From Akkermansia muciniphila (GTDB lineage Bacteria; Verrucomicrobiota; Verrucomicrobiia; Verrucomicrobiales; V1-33): DNA of 54,690 bases. The notes under the pieces are model-generated. The model was given only the letters and a program-made list of their open reading frames with translations, made no database searches and was not told the DNA's origin. The stretch lies in assembly GCA_945861415.1 (NCBI GenBank), contig CAMAUV010000030.1:1-54690 (forward strand). Direction: 5' to 3'. Positions 24,587 to 32,418 of the stretch are shown here, piece by piece. The first letter of the stretch is position 1. Every line of letters begins with the position of its first letter. The translations under genes were made by a program, and so were the position numbers.

Positions 24587-26044
24587 ATGCTTCTCAACCG
24601 CCGACACTTTCTCTCTCAAACCGCCTCCGGGCTGAGCAGCATTGCGCTCACGCAATTGCTCACGCGCGAGGGGCTGATGGCCGCGGCGCCGATCCGGCCG
24701 GAGATCAATCCGGCGAACCCGAACGCCGCGCGCAAGCCCCACCGCGAGCCGAAGGCGAAGAATGTGCTCATGATCTTCTGCTCCGGCGCAGTGAGCCACA
24801 TGGACACGTTCGACTACAAGCCGGACCTTATTAAATACCACGGCCAGCCGATGCCCGGCGGGGAGAAGCTGATCACTTTCCAGGGCGAGCAGGGCGAGCT
24901 GACGAAGAGTCCGTGGGAATTCAAGCCCTGCGGCAAATGCGGCAAGATGGTGAGCGATCTCGTGCCGCACCTCGGCGCGCTCGCGGACGACATGTGCTTC
25001 ATCCACTCGCTGACGGGAAAGACGAACACGCACGGGCCGGGCGAGAACTTCATGTCCACGGGCAATACGCTCGACGCGTATCCGAGCATGGGATCGTGGA
25101 TGACGTATGCGCTGGGCACGGAGAATGAGACGCTGCCGGCGTATGTGGCCATTCCCGACCCGCGCGGCGCGCCGCAGAGCGCGGGGAATTTCTGGGGCTC
25201 GGGCTATCTGCCGGCGGCATTCCAGGGCACGGATTTCAATACGGCGAATCCCGTGCGCAATCTGGCGCGCCCCGCGGCGTTCACACCGGAGAAGGACAAG
25301 GCGACGCGCGATTTCCTCGCCCGCATGAACCGTCACCACATGGAGAAGTATCCCGGCGATTCGGAACTGGCGGCGCGCATTTCCAGCTACGAACTCGCCG
25401 CGCGCATGCAGCTCAGCGTGCCGGAAGTGTCGGATATCTCCACGGAGCCGGCGCACATTCTGAAACTCTACGGCGCAGACGCCGCGGGGAATCCGGTGCA
25501 GGATCTCAAGGCGGCCTATGCCAAGAACTGCATCCTCGCGCGGCGGCTCATTGAGAAGGGCGTGCGCTTTGTGCAGCTCTTCAACGGCGCGTATCAGACC
25601 GGTGGCGAAGGCGTGAGCAACTGGGACGGCCACAAGGTGCTTGCCGAACAGTATGCAAAGCACGGCGTGGTGATGGATCAGCCCACCGCCGCGCTGCTCG
25701 CGGACATGAAACAGCGCGGGCTGCTGAAGGACACGCTCGTCGTGTGGTGCACGGAATTCGGCCGCATGCCCACGTTCCAGAAAGGCGCGAGCGGACGCGA
25801 CCACAATCCCAACGGCTTCACCGCATGGCTCGCCGGCGCAGGCGTGAAGCCGGGCATGAGCTACGGCGCGACGGATGAGTTCGGCTACAAGGCCGTGGAT
25901 AAAGTGGCGACGGTCTATGATTTCCACGCCACCATCCTCGACATCCTCGGGCTCGATCACGAGCGGCTGACCTATTACCACAACGGATTCGAGCGCCGCC
26001 TCACGGACGTTCACGGCCACGTCATCCGCGACATTCTTGCCTGA
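24587..26044 (+). CDS. DUF1501 secreted protein
   Basis: 485 residues. The N terminus ([18 protein letters not shown]) resembles a twin-arginine export signal. The rest is a DUF1501 protein, a sulfatase/alkaline-phosphatase-like fold of unknown reaction common in Planctomycetes and Verrucomicrobia. Typical features: [82 protein letters not shown], and [17 protein letters not shown]. It is followed after three bases by the DUF1549/DUF1553 gene, so the two form an operon. This pairing is the commonest context for both families. Confidence 0.95.
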   Translation: MLLNRRHFLSQTASGLSSIALTQLLTREGLMAAAPIRPEINPANPNAARKPHREPKAKNVLMIFCSGAVSHMDTFDYKPDLIKYHGQPMPGGEKLITFQGEQGELTKSPWEFKPCGKCGKMVSDLVPHLGALADDMCFIHSLTGKTNTHGPGENFMSTGNTLDAYPSMGSWMTYALGTENETLPAYVAIPDPRGAPQSAGNFWGSGYLPAAFQGTDFNTANPVRNLARPAAFTPEKDKATRDFLARMNRHHMEKYPGDSELAARISSYELAARMQLSVPEVSDISTEPAHILKLYGADAAGNPVQDLKAAYAKNCILARRLIEKGVRFVQLFNGAYQTGGEGVSNWDGHKVLAEQYAKHGVVMDQPTAALLADMKQRGLLKDTLVVWCTEFGRMPTFQKGASGRDHNPNGFTAWLAGAGVKPGMSYGATDEFGYKAVDKVATVYDFHATILDILGLDHERLTYYHNGFERRLTDVHGHVIRDILA

Positions 26045-26047
26045 CTC

Positions 26048-28843
26048 ATGCGCTTATCATTGCTCATCACGACTCTGCCGCTGCTGGCTCTCACAGCCCG
26101 CGCGGCGGTGGATTATGAAAAGGACGTGCGTCCCGTGCTCGACGATCACTGCACCGACTGCCACGGGGAGGATAAACAGAAGAACGGCCTGCGGCTGGAT
26201 ACCGTGCATGGCATTCTCAAAGGCAGCGACTCCGGCGAACCGCTCTATCTCAAAGGCAGCAGCGCGGACAGTCTGCTCATTCGCATGGTGACGAGCACTG
26301 ACCCCAAGCACCAGATGCCGCCCAAGGGTGCCCGCGTGCCCGCCGCGCAGGTGGAGATTCTGAAAGCATGGATCAACGAAGGCGCGAAGATGCCCGGCGA
26401 AGCAGAGGCCGCAGAGAGTCTGAAACTGAAGACGGATCACTGGAGCTTCCAGCCCGTGAAACGCCCAGAGGTTCCCAAGAGCGGCAACGCATGGGCAAGG
26501 AATGAAGTGGATGAGTTCCTGCTGGCGAAGATGACGGAGAAAGGCCTAACGCCCAGTGCCCCAGCCGACCCGCGCACGCTGGTGCGCCGGCTCTATCTGG
26601 TGATGCACGGCATGCCACCGTCACCGGAGGAGGTGGAGGCTTTCGTCCAATCCTATAAGCCCCATGAGCCCTATACGGCCTATTCAGAACTAGTAAAGAA
26701 AGTGCTGGCCTCTCCCCGCCGCGGAGAGCGCTGGGCGCGCCACTGGATGGACGTCGTCCGCTACGCTGACACCAATGGCTTCGAGACCAACCGCGAGCGC
26801 AAGACAGCCTACCACTACCGCGACTGGATCATCGAGTCATTCAACGCGGACAAGCCTTACGATCAGTTCGTGCGCGAGCAGATCGCCGGTGATGCACTGG
26901 AAGCGGATGCCGCCACCGGATTCCTCGTGGCCGGCACGCACGACATCGTGAAGTCGCCGGACATCAACCTCACGCTCATGCAGCGCGAAGACGAACTGGC
27001 CGACATGGTGAACACGACCGGCACCGCCTTCATGGGCCTGACCATGGGCTGCGCGCGCTGCCACAATCACAAGTTCGATCCCATCCTGCAGAAGGACTAC
27101 TTCGCCATGCAGGCCATCTTCGCGGGAGTGAACCACGGCGAGCGGCCGCTGCGCCGGAAGCAGGATGCAGCTTCAGCCGCGCAATTCACCGCATTGAAAA
27201 CAGAAGAAGCCGCGAAGCAAACGGCGCTCGCCGCGCTGCGCGAAAAGGCCGCGCAGGCCGTGATGACCGCGCAGGGCAAGCTGCGCCCGCAGGTGAATGC
27301 ACGCGAGAACGTAGAGACTTTTGCCACTGTGGAGGCGGCGAGCGTGCGCTTCACCATCAATGCGAGCAGCGGTTCCCAGCCGTGCATTGATGAACTGGAG
27401 ATCTATGACGAGTCCGGCAAAAATGTCGCGCTCGCCGCGTCCGGGGCTGTGGCGACCGCGTCGGGCACCCTTCCTGGCTACGTCATTCACAAGCTTGAGC
27501 ATCTCAACGACGGCCAGGTCGGCAATGCGCGGAGCTGGATCAGCAATGCCGACACCGGCTGGGTGCAGATCAGCTTCCCTGTGAAAGCCCGCATCAACCG
27601 CATCATCTGGAGCCGCGACCGCAATGCGCAGCTCGCCGACCGCGTGGCCGTGAGCTATCGCATCGAAGCTGCCGCGGAGCCGGATAAGTGGACCACCATT
27701 GCGGGCAGCGAAGACCGCGAGCCCTTCAAAGGCGCGGTGAACCCGGACGCATTCCTGGCCCGTTTGTCCGAAGAGGACGCCTCCGAGGCCCGGCAGATCA
27801 TGGCGGAAATTGCCGCGCTGCAGCCACGCATCGCCGCCGCTTCCGGCACGGTGAACGCCTACGCAGGCACCTTCAGCCAGCCGGGCAAGACGCACCGCCT
27901 TTATCGCGGAGAGCCTCTGCAGAAGCGCGAAGTCGTCGCGCCCGATGCGCTCACCGTCATGACCTCGCTGAACATGGCCGTGGACGAGCCTGAGCAGCAG
28001 CGCCGCGTGAAATTCGCCCAGTGGATCACTAGTCCCCAGCATCCGCTTACCGCGCGTGTCATGGTGAACCGCATCTGGCACTACATCTTCGGCACCGGCA
28101 TCGTCGGCACCCCAAGCGACTTCGGCATCAACGGCGCGCGCCCCACGCACCCTGAACTGCTCGACTGGCTCGCCGACGAATTCGTAAAGAGCGGCTGGTC
28201 CGTGAAACACATCCAGCGCCTCATCCTGCTGAGCGCGGCTTTCCAGCAATCCTCCACGCCTTCGTTATCTTCGTTGCCTTATGCAAAAATCGACGCCGAC
28301 GGCCTCTACCATTGGCGCTTTACCCCGCGTCGCCTCGAAGCTGAGGCCATCCGAGACGCCACCCTCTCCGTCTCCGGCGCGCTCGATCTCCGCATGGGCG
28401 GCCCCGGCTTCTACCTCATGGATGTGGTGGAGGAGAACGTGATGCACTACTTCGCGAAGGAGAAGTTCACGCCCGCCGAGTTCCGCCGCATGGTCTATCA
28501 GTTCCGCATCCGCCAGACCACGGACAGCGTGTTCAGCTCTTTCGACTGCCCCGACGGCGGCCAGGTGATGCCCAAGCGCAGCCGCAGCAACACCCCGCTC
28601 CAGGCGCTCAACCTCTTCAACAGCAGCTTCGTCCTCCAGCAGTCCGAACTCCTCGCCGCCCGCCTTAAGAAAGAAGCCGGAGACACCCCTGAAGCGCAGG
28701 CCGACCGCGCCTTCGCCCTCTTCTACAACCGCCCGCCCGACGCATGGGAACGCGAGCAATCCGCCGCCATGATCAAAGCCGAGGGCCTACTCTCCTTCTG
28801 CCGGGCGCTCTACAACAGCAGCGAGTTTCTGTTCATGTTCTGA
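26048..28843 (+). CDS. PSCyt1-DUF1549-DUF1553 protein with an inserted discoidin-like module
   Basis: 931 residues with a signal peptide (MRLSLLITTLPLLALTARA). A planctomycete cytochrome-C-like domain lies at about 20-115 (haem motif CTDCH, later HQMPP). DUF1549 is at about 150-365 (WMDVVRYADTNGFETNRER; a second CxxCH in GCARCHNHKFDPI). A divergent WIG/DELE module lies at about 425-565 (CIDELEIYD, LNDGQVGNARSWIS, IIWSRDRNAQLADR). DUF1553 is at about 655-925 (VMVNRIWHYIFGTGIVGTPSDFG, RRLEAEAIRDATL). The two CxxCH motifs suggest c-type haem attachment, unproven. Biological role unknown; these proteins are thought to act outside the cytoplasm. Co-transcribed with DUF1501. Confidence 0.95.
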   Translation: MRLSLLITTLPLLALTARAAVDYEKDVRPVLDDHCTDCHGEDKQKNGLRLDTVHGILKGSDSGEPLYLKGSSADSLLIRMVTSTDPKHQMPPKGARVPAAQVEILKAWINEGAKMPGEAEAAESLKLKTDHWSFQPVKRPEVPKSGNAWARNEVDEFLLAKMTEKGLTPSAPADPRTLVRRLYLVMHGMPPSPEEVEAFVQSYKPHEPYTAYSELVKKVLASPRRGERWARHWMDVVRYADTNGFETNRERKTAYHYRDWIIESFNADKPYDQFVREQIAGDALEADAATGFLVAGTHDIVKSPDINLTLMQREDELADMVNTTGTAFMGLTMGCARCHNHKFDPILQKDYFAMQAIFAGVNHGERPLRRKQDAASAAQFTALKTEEAAKQTALAALREKAAQAVMTAQGKLRPQVNARENVETFATVEAASVRFTINASSGSQPCIDELEIYDESGKNVALAASGAVATASGTLPGYVIHKLEHLNDGQVGNARSWISNADTGWVQISFPVKARINRIIWSRDRNAQLADRVAVSYRIEAAAEPDKWTTIAGSEDREPFKGAVNPDAFLARLSEEDASEARQIMAEIAALQPRIAAASGTVNAYAGTFSQPGKTHRLYRGEPLQKREVVAPDALTVMTSLNMAVDEPEQQRRVKFAQWITSPQHPLTARVMVNRIWHYIFGTGIVGTPSDFGINGARPTHPELLDWLADEFVKSGWSVKHIQRLILLSAAFQQSSTPSLSSLPYAKIDADGLYHWRFTPRRLEAEAIRDATLSVSGALDLRMGGPGFYLMDVVEENVMHYFAKEKFTPAEFRRMVYQFRIRQTTDSVFSSFDCPDGGQVMPKRSRSNTPLQALNLFNSSFVLQQSELLAARLKKEAGDTPEAQADRAFALFYNRPPDAWEREQSAAMIKAEGLLSFCRALYNSSEFLFMF

Positions 28844-29274
28844 ATCCTCATGGTGAATACGCGGTGGCTAAAATTAATTTTCACCCCTAGGAGCCAGCCA
28901 TTCATGGCCTTGGTGCCGGTGCTAGTCGCAACCAACGCGATGGCGGCGCGGCGGATGGGGTGAATAATTTCGTGGGTTTGTTTGTTTGGTGTTATTGTTG
29001 GTGATCTGACTTCGATCACGCACCCAATGTGCCGCACCAATATTGCCGTCATGTTACGCCTCCGGCGATTTTGGAGAATTGCCGTAATATGTTGATGCCT
29101 TTATCGAAACCTTCCGGGAGTTTTTCGAAATTCCCGGGCCGTATTTTTCAACCACTATTGGACTCCTGGGGTGGCGGGCAATTTTCAGGACGCAGTGATG
29201 ACCACTAAATTTGGATAACTGGCGGGCAGATTTTCCTTTTGCCAATCTGATTGAGGGCAACCGCGACCGGTTCC
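28844..29274. other. Intergenic region, relatively AT-rich, nothing recognised
   Basis: About 430 bases between converging genes. Composition is noticeably more AT-rich than the flanks (runs such as AATTTTCACC and GTTTGTTTGGTGTTATTG). Two minus-strand frames of 68 and 80 codons exist but show no family features, and I do not call them genes. No clear terminator hairpin was found. Confidence 0.45.
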
Positions 29275-30072
29275 CTACTTGGCCTTACTTACCGCAGGCT
29301 TACCTTTCGGTTTCGATTCCGCTTTTTTCGGCTCTACCGGTTTGATGATCAGCATGACCGGCGCGCCTTTTTCAGGCACCGTGGGGTCAGCGACCCAGAC
29401 GTCATCCATGTCGTTTCCGCTTCTCGGATTATTGATGATACTAACGGGATCGGCGTAGAGGGCCAGAATGCTGCCTAATTCTTCGGCAAGGAACTTTCCG
29501 TCCGGCATGACGCGTGAGCCGGTGTAGATCCATGGCTCTTTAGTGATTTTCGCGCGTTTTTCGATGTTGTGCAGCCATTCCTCGAGCAAGCCAGTCTGCT
29601 CTTTGCCGTCCTTGTCCTTCCATGCCACGTGCATTTCCAGTTTGGACTCCTCCGGATTCTTCGCCCCCTTTACCAGCACACCGCCACGCTCAGGCACCGT
29701 GTAGTCCCAAAAGACCGAACTGGGCTTCCAGTTCAAAAGTAGGAGGGCGATATTGACCTCCGTTGGCCGCGCCTTTGTCGTGAGCAGGGCTTCGTGCGCC
29801 TTGCCGCTCTCATGCACCAGCACGTATTCCATGAGACCCTCCCTCATATTCAACAGGCAGGGAATGCGCAACTCCCTAGTCTTATGATCGAACTCCATCA
29901 CGCCCAGTTTGAAGCGGGTGCCCTCAATCTTTTTGATCATCTCCTTCGGGTCTTTCGGCGGCGTTGTTTCTCCTGATGGCTTGTCGCCGGACGGCGCCGG
30001 GCCATCAATTCCTGCGAACTGAGCGCCTACGCTGAGGACAGGGATGAGTAAAAGCAGAAAAATTCGTTTCAT
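29275..30072 (-). CDS. Secreted YdjY-domain protein
   Basis: 265 residues with a signal peptide (MKRIFLLLLIPVLSVGAQ). After a Pro-rich linker, the domain contains FDHKTRELRIPCLLNMREG, LMEYVLVHESGKAHEALLTT and PTEVNIALLLLNWKP. These are the hallmark strands of the YdjY-type domain found in Planctomycetes and Verrucomicrobia. The C-terminal tail is Lys/Pro/Ser-rich. It is probably periplasmic or extracellular with unknown function. It appears monocistronic on the minus strand. Confidence 0.85.
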   Translation of the reverse strand: MKRIFLLLLIPVLSVGAQFAGIDGPAPSGDKPSGETTPPKDPKEMIKKIEGTRFKLGVMEFDHKTRELRIPCLLNMREGLMEYVLVHESGKAHEALLTTKARPTEVNIALLLLNWKPSSVFWDYTVPERGGVLVKGAKNPEESKLEMHVAWKDKDGKEQTGLLEEWLHNIEKRAKITKEPWIYTGSRVMPDGKFLAEELGSILALYADPVSIINNPRSGNDMDDVWVADPTVPEKGAPVMLIIKPVEPKKAESKPKGKPAVSKAK

Positions 30073-30155
30073 GGGCTGAACTTAGATCGTGGCGCGGAGT
30101 GGTGAAACCGGAATTCGCAGCCCCTTCAGACTGGCGGAGATCGCTCCGGCTAACA

Positions 30156-31019
30156 TCACAACTGCACTGCGGAGAGAGCCGACGTGAATGGGGTAAGGTG
30201 TTTTTCGTAGCGCTGCCAGCGGCCAGCGGAGCGGGTGTGGATGGGCTGGGACACGTCGTGCGCTCCGGGGGCAGTGATGGCGGCGGGACGTGTCGCAAGG
30301 TGGGGGGCGGCCTGGCTTTCCTGCCATGGGAGGTCGAGGAATGCCATGATGCGGCGGCCTTCGGCGGCGGGATCGGCGATGAGGAATTCGTAGTGGGTTT
30401 CGATCCAGCGGACGCCTGACCATTCGCGCACGGCGCGCCACACGCTCATGAGCTGTGTGAAGTGGTGCACGGTGCGCTCAAGGGTGAGGAAGTTCGCGTT
30501 GTCGAGATTGAGCGGGATGTTCTGGAAAAAGCAGCTCAGCACGACATCCCGCGGATCACGCAGGGCGATGACGACGGGCAGTTCCGGCATGACGCGCAAC
30601 CATAGCGGAAGCGACGCGGTGAGGGACGGGTTTTTGTCCAGGAGCAGACCGTCGCTGGTGCCTGCATCCTGCCGGAGGGCGGCGCAGTAGGCGTCGCGCA
30701 GGCGGGTGATGGTGGCCGGAGAAAGTGAGAGTTTAGCGGATGCCGGGGTGAGTCCGCCGGGGCACAGGGGGTGGCCGATGGCGAACTGGAAGGCGTCTCC
30801 TTCGTCCACTGCGGTGATGCCGGAATGGGCATCAAGCATGGTTTCCAGCAGCGTGGTGCCGCTGCGCGGATGCCCGCCCAGAAAGGCGACGCCGCAGGGC
30901 CCGCCGGCACTCTGAAGCTTCGGCGGCGGCGATTGCGCGAGCGCCAGTCGGGCGGCGGCGGCGGGAGCTGTCGCTTTCCCCTTTTGGATTCTGCTGCGCC
31001 GAGGGCACTCCCGCCGCAT
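30156..31019 (-). CDS. Sulfotransferase-family protein, probably 5'-truncated
   Basis: From ATG 31019 the product has 287 residues. It carries the PAPS-binding 5'-phosphosulfate loop GGHPRSGTTLLETML (48-62) and the 3'-phosphate motif ALRDPRDVVLSCFFQNIP. HFTQLMSVWRAVREW and WIETHYEFLIADP match the rest of the family. Related proteins usually have a TPR region before the loop; here there are only about 45 low-complexity residues (Arg- and Ala-rich). The longer frame back to 31106 lies wholly inside the histidine kinase on the other strand. The start shares the same CATG with that kinase. The catalytic domain looks complete; activity is uncertain. Confidence 0.8.
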   Translation of the reverse strand: MRRECPRRSRIQKGKATAPAAAARLALAQSPPPKLQSAGGPCGVAFLGGHPRSGTTLLETMLDAHSGITAVDEGDAFQFAIGHPLCPGGLTPASAKLSLSPATITRLRDAYCAALRQDAGTSDGLLLDKNPSLTASLPLWLRVMPELPVVIALRDPRDVVLSCFFQNIPLNLDNANFLTLERTVHHFTQLMSVWRAVREWSGVRWIETHYEFLIADPAAEGRRIMAFLDLPWQESQAAPHLATRPAAITAPGAHDVSQPIHTRSAGRWQRYEKHLTPFTSALSAVQL

Positions 31020-31650
31020 GTCTGTACTGGATATGGAACAAGCCCGCCAGACAGAGCGGCTGCGCCTCGCCCGCGACTTACATGATGACCTCGGCTCGCG
31101 GCTCACTCACCTGTCGCTCGTGGCGGATTTGGCCAGTCTGGAGGGCGGCTCCGCAGTCGCTCCGCTGCAGACGCTGCGCGATGGTCTGCGGAACGCCATC
31201 GGCAGCCTGGATGAAATCGTCTGGACCGTGGATCCGCGGCGCGACACCCTCGCAGACCTGGCGGAATATCTCATGGCATCCACGGCCGGCATGCTGCGCG
31301 ACGGCGGGGTCCACTGTACCGTGGAGCCCGGCGGTCCGCTCCCCTCACTGCTGGTCACCTCCGAGCAGCGCCACCAGTTGCTCATGGCCGTGCGGGAGGC
31401 CGCGCAGAATGTGCTGAAACACGCACGGGCTCCGTACGCGGCGATTTCCTGCGCACTGACGGAGGACGTATTTTCCTTCCGGCTGAGCGACAGCGGAGAG
31501 GGCTTTGACCCTGCATCCGTCTCTGCCGGAGACGGCCTTCAGAATATTCGCGAGCGACTCGCGGCTGCCGGAGGCACGGTGGAAATTTCCGCCGCTCCCG
31601 GCGAGGGCTGCCGCATCTCCATACGCCTTCCGGTTTCTTCCCATGCCTGA
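31018..31650 (+). CDS. Two-component histidine kinase (HisKA_3/HATPase), lacking its sensor region
   Basis: 210 residues from ATG 31018. The dimerisation/phosphoacceptor motif is RLRLARDLHDDLGSRLTHLS, with His22 as the likely site. The ATPase N box is REAAQNVLKHA (126-136), followed by DSGEGFD and GDGLQNIRERL. The frame stays open upstream to about 30916 and reads AFPFWILLRRGHSRRM directly before the start. This looks like the end of a transmembrane helix plus juxtamembrane Arg stretch of a longer kinase, but no upstream start codon exists before a stop at 30913. A sensor part has probably been lost. It overlaps the response regulator by eight bases, so they are coupled. Confidence 0.88.
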   Translation: MSVLDMEQARQTERLRLARDLHDDLGSRLTHLSLVADLASLEGGSAVAPLQTLRDGLRNAIGSLDEIVWTVDPRRDTLADLAEYLMASTAGMLRDGGVHCTVEPGGPLPSLLVTSEQRHQLLMAVREAAQNVLKHARAPYAAISCALTEDVFSFRLSDSGEGFDPASVSAGDGLQNIRERLAAAGGTVEISAAPGEGCRISIRLPVSSHA

Positions 31651-32302
31651 CAAAACCAAGCCATCTGCGGCGCCGCTGCGCGTCGCCCTCGTGGAGGACG
31701 ATGCCCATCTCGCCGCCACGCTGCGCCGCATCATTGAAAAAGCTCCGGGCATGGAATGCGTGGCACACTGCCCCACGGGCGAGCGCGCCCTGGCCGAGCT
31801 GCCCGCCGCCGCCCCTGCCATCATTCTCATGGATCTCAACCTGCCGGGTATCTCCGGGATTGAGACCACGCGTCAGCTCAAGCCGCTCCTGCCCGCTGCC
31901 GAGATCATCATTATCACCATCTACCGGGAGTACGACCGCGTTTTTCAGGCGCTCCAGGCCGGGGCTGTGGGCTACATCCTTAAACACGCCGGCGTGGATG
32001 AAATTCTGCGCGCCATCACCGAAGTGCAGGCCGGCGGCGCACCGATGAGCCCGGAAATCGCCCGCCGCATCGTGCATACTTTTCAGCAGCAGCCCGCCGC
32101 ACTCGCACCGGAGGTGCCCCTGACTCCCCGAGAGCACGACATTCTGGACGCCCTCAGCCGCGGCATGGCCAATAAGGAGATCGCTGACAAGCTTGGCCTC
32201 ACCCCCAACACCGTGGCTGACAGACTCAAAGCGATTTATCAGAAACTCCACGTCCGCTGCCGCACGGAGGCTGCTGCACGCTACCGGGGCTGGCAGAAGT
32301 GA
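31643..32302 (+). CDS. NarL/FixJ-type response regulator
   Basis: 219 residues from ATG 31643, chosen because it overlaps the kinase stop by eight bases; the frame opens earlier inside the kinase. Receiver domain: acidic pair EDD (18-20), phosphorylation site Asp64 in ILMDLNLPG, a TI position in IIIITIYREYDR, and the conserved Lys in GYILKHA. The LuxR-type helix-turn-helix at the C terminus reads LTPREHDILDALSRGMANKEIADKLGLTPNTVADRL. It should be phosphorylated by the adjacent kinase and act as a transcription factor. The gene 117 bases downstream on the same strand (giant LTD/CotH protein) is a candidate target, from position alone. Confidence 0.95.
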   Translation: MPDKTKPSAAPLRVALVEDDAHLAATLRRIIEKAPGMECVAHCPTGERALAELPAAAPAIILMDLNLPGISGIETTRQLKPLLPAAEIIIITIYREYDRVFQALQAGAVGYILKHAGVDEILRAITEVQAGGAPMSPEIARRIVHTFQQQPAALAPEVPLTPREHDILDALSRGMANKEIADKLGLTPNTVADRLKAIYQKLHVRCRTEAAARYRGWQK

Positions 32303-32418
32303 CCCGTGGATACGGGCAGAATTTCACGCCCCCACTGTGTCAGTAGCTGCTGAAAGACCGCAATCCCCCGTAACCAGGGGATGGACCAATGCAAAAATTT
32401 CCTCCATAAGAGACCATA

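Noticed and set aside
24578..26020. 480-codon frame opposite DUF1501
   Set aside because: It mirrors the DUF1501 gene, which has unmistakable family motifs; the antisense product is His/Arg-rich without recognisable domains.
29054..29260. 68-codon minus-strand frame in the AT-rich gap
   Set aside because: No family features, no ribosome-binding site, and codon composition unlike neighbouring genes; probably chance.
30156..31106. Longer sulfotransferase frame starting at 31106
   Set aside because: The extra 29 codons lie entirely in the opposite strand of the histidine kinase and contain no domain sequence; the start at 31019 is preferred.
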